Of a stretch of DNA of 64,000 nt, positions 61,443-64,000 are shown piece by piece. Position 1 is the stretch's first letter; each line of letters starts with the position of its first letter. The DNA comes from Streptomyces sp. NBC_01669 (GTDB lineage Bacteria; Actinomycetota; Actinomycetes; Streptomycetales; Streptomycetaceae). The DNA lies in contig NZ_JAPEQG010000001.1 in assembly GCF_026339735.1 (NCBI RefSeq), positions 3,162,001 through 3,226,000 on the forward strand. Reading direction: 5' to 3'. Both the position numbers and the translations under genes were made by a program. Under the pieces are notes generated by a model, which saw only the letters and a list, made by a program, of their open reading frames with translations, was not told the DNA's origin and ran no database searches.

Positions 61443-61709
61443 GTGAGAAGCGAGAACACCATCTTCAGGGGCGGCCCACTGGACGGGCGGGTCCTCCCCG
61501 TCCTCGTCGGCTCGACCGGCCACCCGCCCAAGTGGTACGAGGTCCCGGTGCCGGACGCCGACGGCGGACCGGCCACCGTGTACGCGTACCGGCGGGTCCC
61601 GGCCGGATACTCCAAGCGGCTGGGTGTTCAGCGCGGCTGGGTGTACGAGTACGCCCCCGAGGGCCGCGAGCGCCACACTCTCAAGTGGCCCTGGTCGAAA
61701 CCGAGCTGA
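61443..61709 (+). CDS. Conserved-looking small hypothetical protein
   Basis: The 88-residue protein has a GTG start with GGGGA upstream. It contains segments GPLDGRVLPV and YSKRLGVQRGWVYEYAPEG and is predicted alpha/beta. No family recognised and no neighbour clue beyond the shared strand. Confidence 0.6.
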   Translation: MRSENTIFRGGPLDGRVLPVLVGSTGHPPKWYEVPVPDADGGPATVYAYRRVPAGYSKRLGVQRGWVYEYAPEGRERHTLKWPWSKPS

Positions 61710-61806
61710 CCCGCTGGTCCGGGCGGGGTGCGTCGCCCGCCTCTCGATTGCCGGACCCTCTAGGATCGACGGATCCATGGTCACGAGAACCACAAGGGGG
61801 TGCGCC

Positions 61807-64000
61807 ATGGAGGCGCTGCGTCAGGACGATCCACGCCGCTTCGGTCCGTACACCGTGCTGGCGCGGGTCCGCGAGACGGCGAGCGCTGTCCAGTACCTCG
61901 CGCACCACGCGAGTGCGGCCGACACCGCTGACGGCACCGCGGACCACACCGTCGTGATCACCGCGGCCCGGCCGGAGCTTGCCGCACTGCCCGCCTTCCG
62001 CCGCCGCTTCGAGGCGGAGGCACGCACCGCGGACCGGCTGGCGGGTGGCTGGGTCCAGCCGCAGCTCGCCACCTGTACGGACGACGGGGAGCTGTGGACG
62101 GCCGTGGCGTACGTACCGGCGCTGACGCTCGCCGATGCGATCGACGCCGCGGGTCCCCTCCCCGAGCGTGCCGTGCGGATACTGGGTGCGGGCATCACCG
62201 AGACGCTCTCCCGGGTGCACGCCACCGGGGCCGTGCTGGAGGGGCTCGCCCCGAGGACCGTGCTGCTGGCCGGGGACGGACCGCGGCTCACCGCCTTCGG
62301 CCCGCTGGGCGCTGCGGCCGATGCCGAGGCCAGAACGGGCGGGCAGCTCTCCGTGCGGCTCGGATATCTCACCCCGGAGCAGGTCGAGGGCGAGACGGCG
62401 GGACCGGCCTCCGACCTCTTCGTGCTCGGTCTGCTGCTGGCGTACGCGGCGACCGGCACGACCCCGCTCGCGGACGGCCCGACGGCGGAGGCGGCCGAGC
62501 GGATCGCCCACGCTGAGCCGGAACTGGGCGCGGTCCCGGAGGACTTGCGCGGGCTGATCGCGCGCTGCCTGGCCAAGGACCCGGCCGAGCGGCCGAGCTC
62601 CGGGACGGTGGCGGCGGAACTGGCACTGGAGGGCGCGGCGGGCCTCGCCAGGGGCGGCTGGCTGCCGGATCAGCTGTCGAAGACGCTTGCGGAACAGGAG
62701 TCCCGCGTCAGGGAGCTGGTGTCCGAAGGGGCGGCCGACGAGCGGGCGGACAGCCCCGCCGGCACAGCCCCGCGCGCGTCTCTCACCGAACCTGCCGACG
62801 CCACGCCCGACAGCCCCGCCACCGGCGCGCCCGGCGACGGCGGCCTCGGAGAGGACACCCGGACCACCCGGATCGGAAGCGTCGGCAGCCCCCGCGCCCC
62901 GGAGCCGGACCGGCCGACCACCCAGCTGTCCATCCCGCGTGAACGGACCGGTCCCCCCGACCGGCTGCCCGTCGTCCTGCCGCCCGTCGCGCCGCTCGTG
63001 CCGCGCCCCCTCCCGGCCCCGGCAGCGGCAATTCCCACCCCGCCTCCGCCGCCCGTGACGCCCACGCCCGCACCCGCGCCTTCCTCTTCCTCTTCTTCTT
63101 CCTCGTCGCCCTCAGCCGCCCTGGACCGTCGCACCCTGCTCTTCGGTGCGGCCGCCGGCGCGGCCGGGCTGATCGTCGGCGGTGGGGGTGTGCTCGCCCT
63201 CGGGTCCGACGGCTCCGACGCCCCGGACGACGGCAAGCCCGCCCCGTCCCCCAGCGGCCCCACCGTGGCCGGGCTGCCGCCGCAGCCGCGTTGGGTGTAC
63301 GGGCACCCAGAGGCCGAACCCGCGCCGCTCACCGCCGCACTCTGGCGCGACCGGCTGCTCGTGCTGACCGGCGAGACGCAGGCCTCCGCCGTCGATCTGC
63401 GGACCGGCCGCCGCCTCTGGGAGTGCCCGGACGCGGCGAAGGGGCAGGCCGCCCTGGCTGCCGGTGACGCGTTCTGCTTCGTCGCCGGGCCGTCCGAGTT
63501 CCTCTGGCTCTCGCCCAAGGACGGAACGGTCGCGCACCGGGTGGCGTACGAGAACGAGTTCGAGGGTGCACCGTTCCTGACGGTGTCCGACGTCATCGGC
63601 CAGTCCGGTCCGGCGATCTGGTTCACCGGCTCGCACAAGGTCACCGTGAAGGCCAAGAAGCCGAAGAAGGGCGAGAAGCGCGGGAAGGACACGCAGGTCG
63701 TCACGTCGTTCCTGTTCGCGTACGACATCGTGCGGCGCAAGGAGCTGTGGCGGACCCCCGTACCCACCGGCCGGGAATCGACGACCCCCGCCTACCAGCT
63801 GATCGCCGTCCGCCCCGACGACATCGTCGTACGCCAGAAGAGCGCGACTCTCACCCCAGGCGACGTCAAGGCCGCCAAGGGCAAGGCAGTCTTCCGTGGG
63901 TTCGACCGCACGAGCGGGAAGCTGCTGTGGACCAAGTCGTTCGGCACGGTCGGTCCGGACGGGGCAGCCGTCGGGGATGACCAGGGACTGCTGTACGCGG
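61807..64000 (+). CDS. Pseudokinase with PQQ-like beta-propeller, 3' end outside window
   Basis: More than 731 residues; open to the right edge. The N-terminal 280 residues have the Ser/Thr kinase fold (RRFGPYTVLARV start, LGYLTPEQVEGETAGPASDLFVLGLLLAYAATG, then CLAKDPAERPS). All catalytic residues are lost: the HRD loop is LEG (residues 144-146), its Lys and Asn positions are Ala and Thr (A148, T151), DFG is AFG (A163), and the VAIK lysine is absent. A Pro/Ser-rich linker with nine consecutive Ser, one membrane segment with RR (DRRTLLFGAAAGAAGLIVGG) and WD/PQQ repeats (WVYGHPEAEPAPLTAALWRD) follow. It is a sensor-type pseudokinase. The ATG follows AAGGGGG. Confidence 0.88.
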   Translation, partial: MEALRQDDPRRFGPYTVLARVRETASAVQYLAHHASAADTADGTADHTVVITAARPELAALPAFRRRFEAEARTADRLAGGWVQPQLATCTDDGELWTAVAYVPALTLADAIDAAGPLPERAVRILGAGITETLSRVHATGAVLEGLAPRTVLLAGDGPRLTAFGPLGAAADAEARTGGQLSVRLGYLTPEQVEGETAGPASDLFVLGLLLAYAATGTTPLADGPTAEAAERIAHAEPELGAVPEDLRGLIARCLAKDPAERPSSGTVAAELALEGAAGLARGGWLPDQLSKTLAEQESRVRELVSEGAADERADSPAGTAPRASLTEPADATPDSPATGAPGDGGLGEDTRTTRIGSVGSPRAPEPDRPTTQLSIPRERTGPPDRLPVVLPPVAPLVPRPLPAPAAAIPTPPPPPVTPTPAPAPSSSSSSSSSPSAALDRRTLLFGAAAGAAGLIVGGGGVLALGSDGSDAPDDGKPAPSPSGPTVAGLPPQPRWVYGHPEAEPAPLTAALWRDRLLVLTGETQASAVDLRTGRRLWECPDAAKGQAALAAGDAFCFVAGPSEFLWLSPKDGTVAHRVAYENEFEGAPFLTVSDVIGQSGPAIWFTGSHKVTVKAKKPKKGEKRGKDTQVVTSFLFAYDIVRRKELWRTPVPTGRESTTPAYQLIAVRPDDIVVRQKSATLTPGDVKAAKGKAVFRGFDRTSGKLLWTKSFGTVGPDGAAVGDDQGLLYA

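Overview
The window is chromosomal DNA from a high-GC actinomycete, almost certainly a Streptomyces. The evidence is the codon bias, the GTG and TTG starts, the LCP/TagO-like envelope genes, a DasR-type chitinase promoter, and a gene order (lysA-hom-thrC-thrB-rho-rpmE-prfA-prmC-sua5-glyA-like-tagO-like-atpIBEFHAGDC) that I recall as the Streptomyces core. No search was run, so assignments rest on motifs and family knowledge.

Layout. 1-4.9 kb: a truncated P-loop ATPase, a STAS anti-anti-sigma factor, 3-hydroxybutyryl-CoA dehydrogenase and a TetR regulator on the minus strand; the remnant of a lost ABC permease; a PduO-type cobalamin adenosyltransferase; a small membrane protein. 5.0-9.1 kb: a NarL-type two-component pair and a secreted GH18 chitinase with two DasR-like operators in its promoter. 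9.2-17.5 kb: a DUF2550 protein and the complete F1Fo ATP synthase operon, preceded by a candidate Rex operator and closed by a strong hairpin. 17.7-35.1 kb, all minus strand: TagO/WecA-like transferase, SHMT paralog, a phosphatase-like protein whose nucleophile Cys is Ser, Sua5, PrmC, RF1, L31, an LCP ligase, Rho, the threonine branch, LysA, a catalytic-domain-less ArgS paralog and an orphan receiver. A tRNA-Arg(CCG) lies at 35.3 kb.

From 35.4 kb the content becomes more accessory: a three-gene WXG-like cassette, canonical glyA under a ZTP (pfl) riboswitch, a membrane protein, a decayed Ser/Thr kinase, a sedolisin protease, a GmrSD-like (DUF262-DUF1524) type IV restriction candidate with a DUF397 remnant, divergent ku and ligD-polymerase NHEJ genes, a HEAT-repeat protein with a zinc-ribbon partner, a lipoprotein-histidine kinase pair with no response regulator, a RodA/FtsW-PBP pair, DUF3291, two divergent di-iron oxygenases with a TetR regulator, and a pseudokinase with a beta-propeller that leaves the window.

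Functionally the left and centre form a core block: energy (atp), aspartate-family amino acids (lysA, hom, thrC, thrB), translation termination and tRNA modification (prfA, prmC, sua5, rpmE) and envelope polymer synthesis (TagO-like, LCP). The right third carries probable defence, secretion, repair and signalling cargo, with several gene remnants marking past deletions. No insertion sequence, prophage, CRISPR array or biosynthetic cluster was seen.
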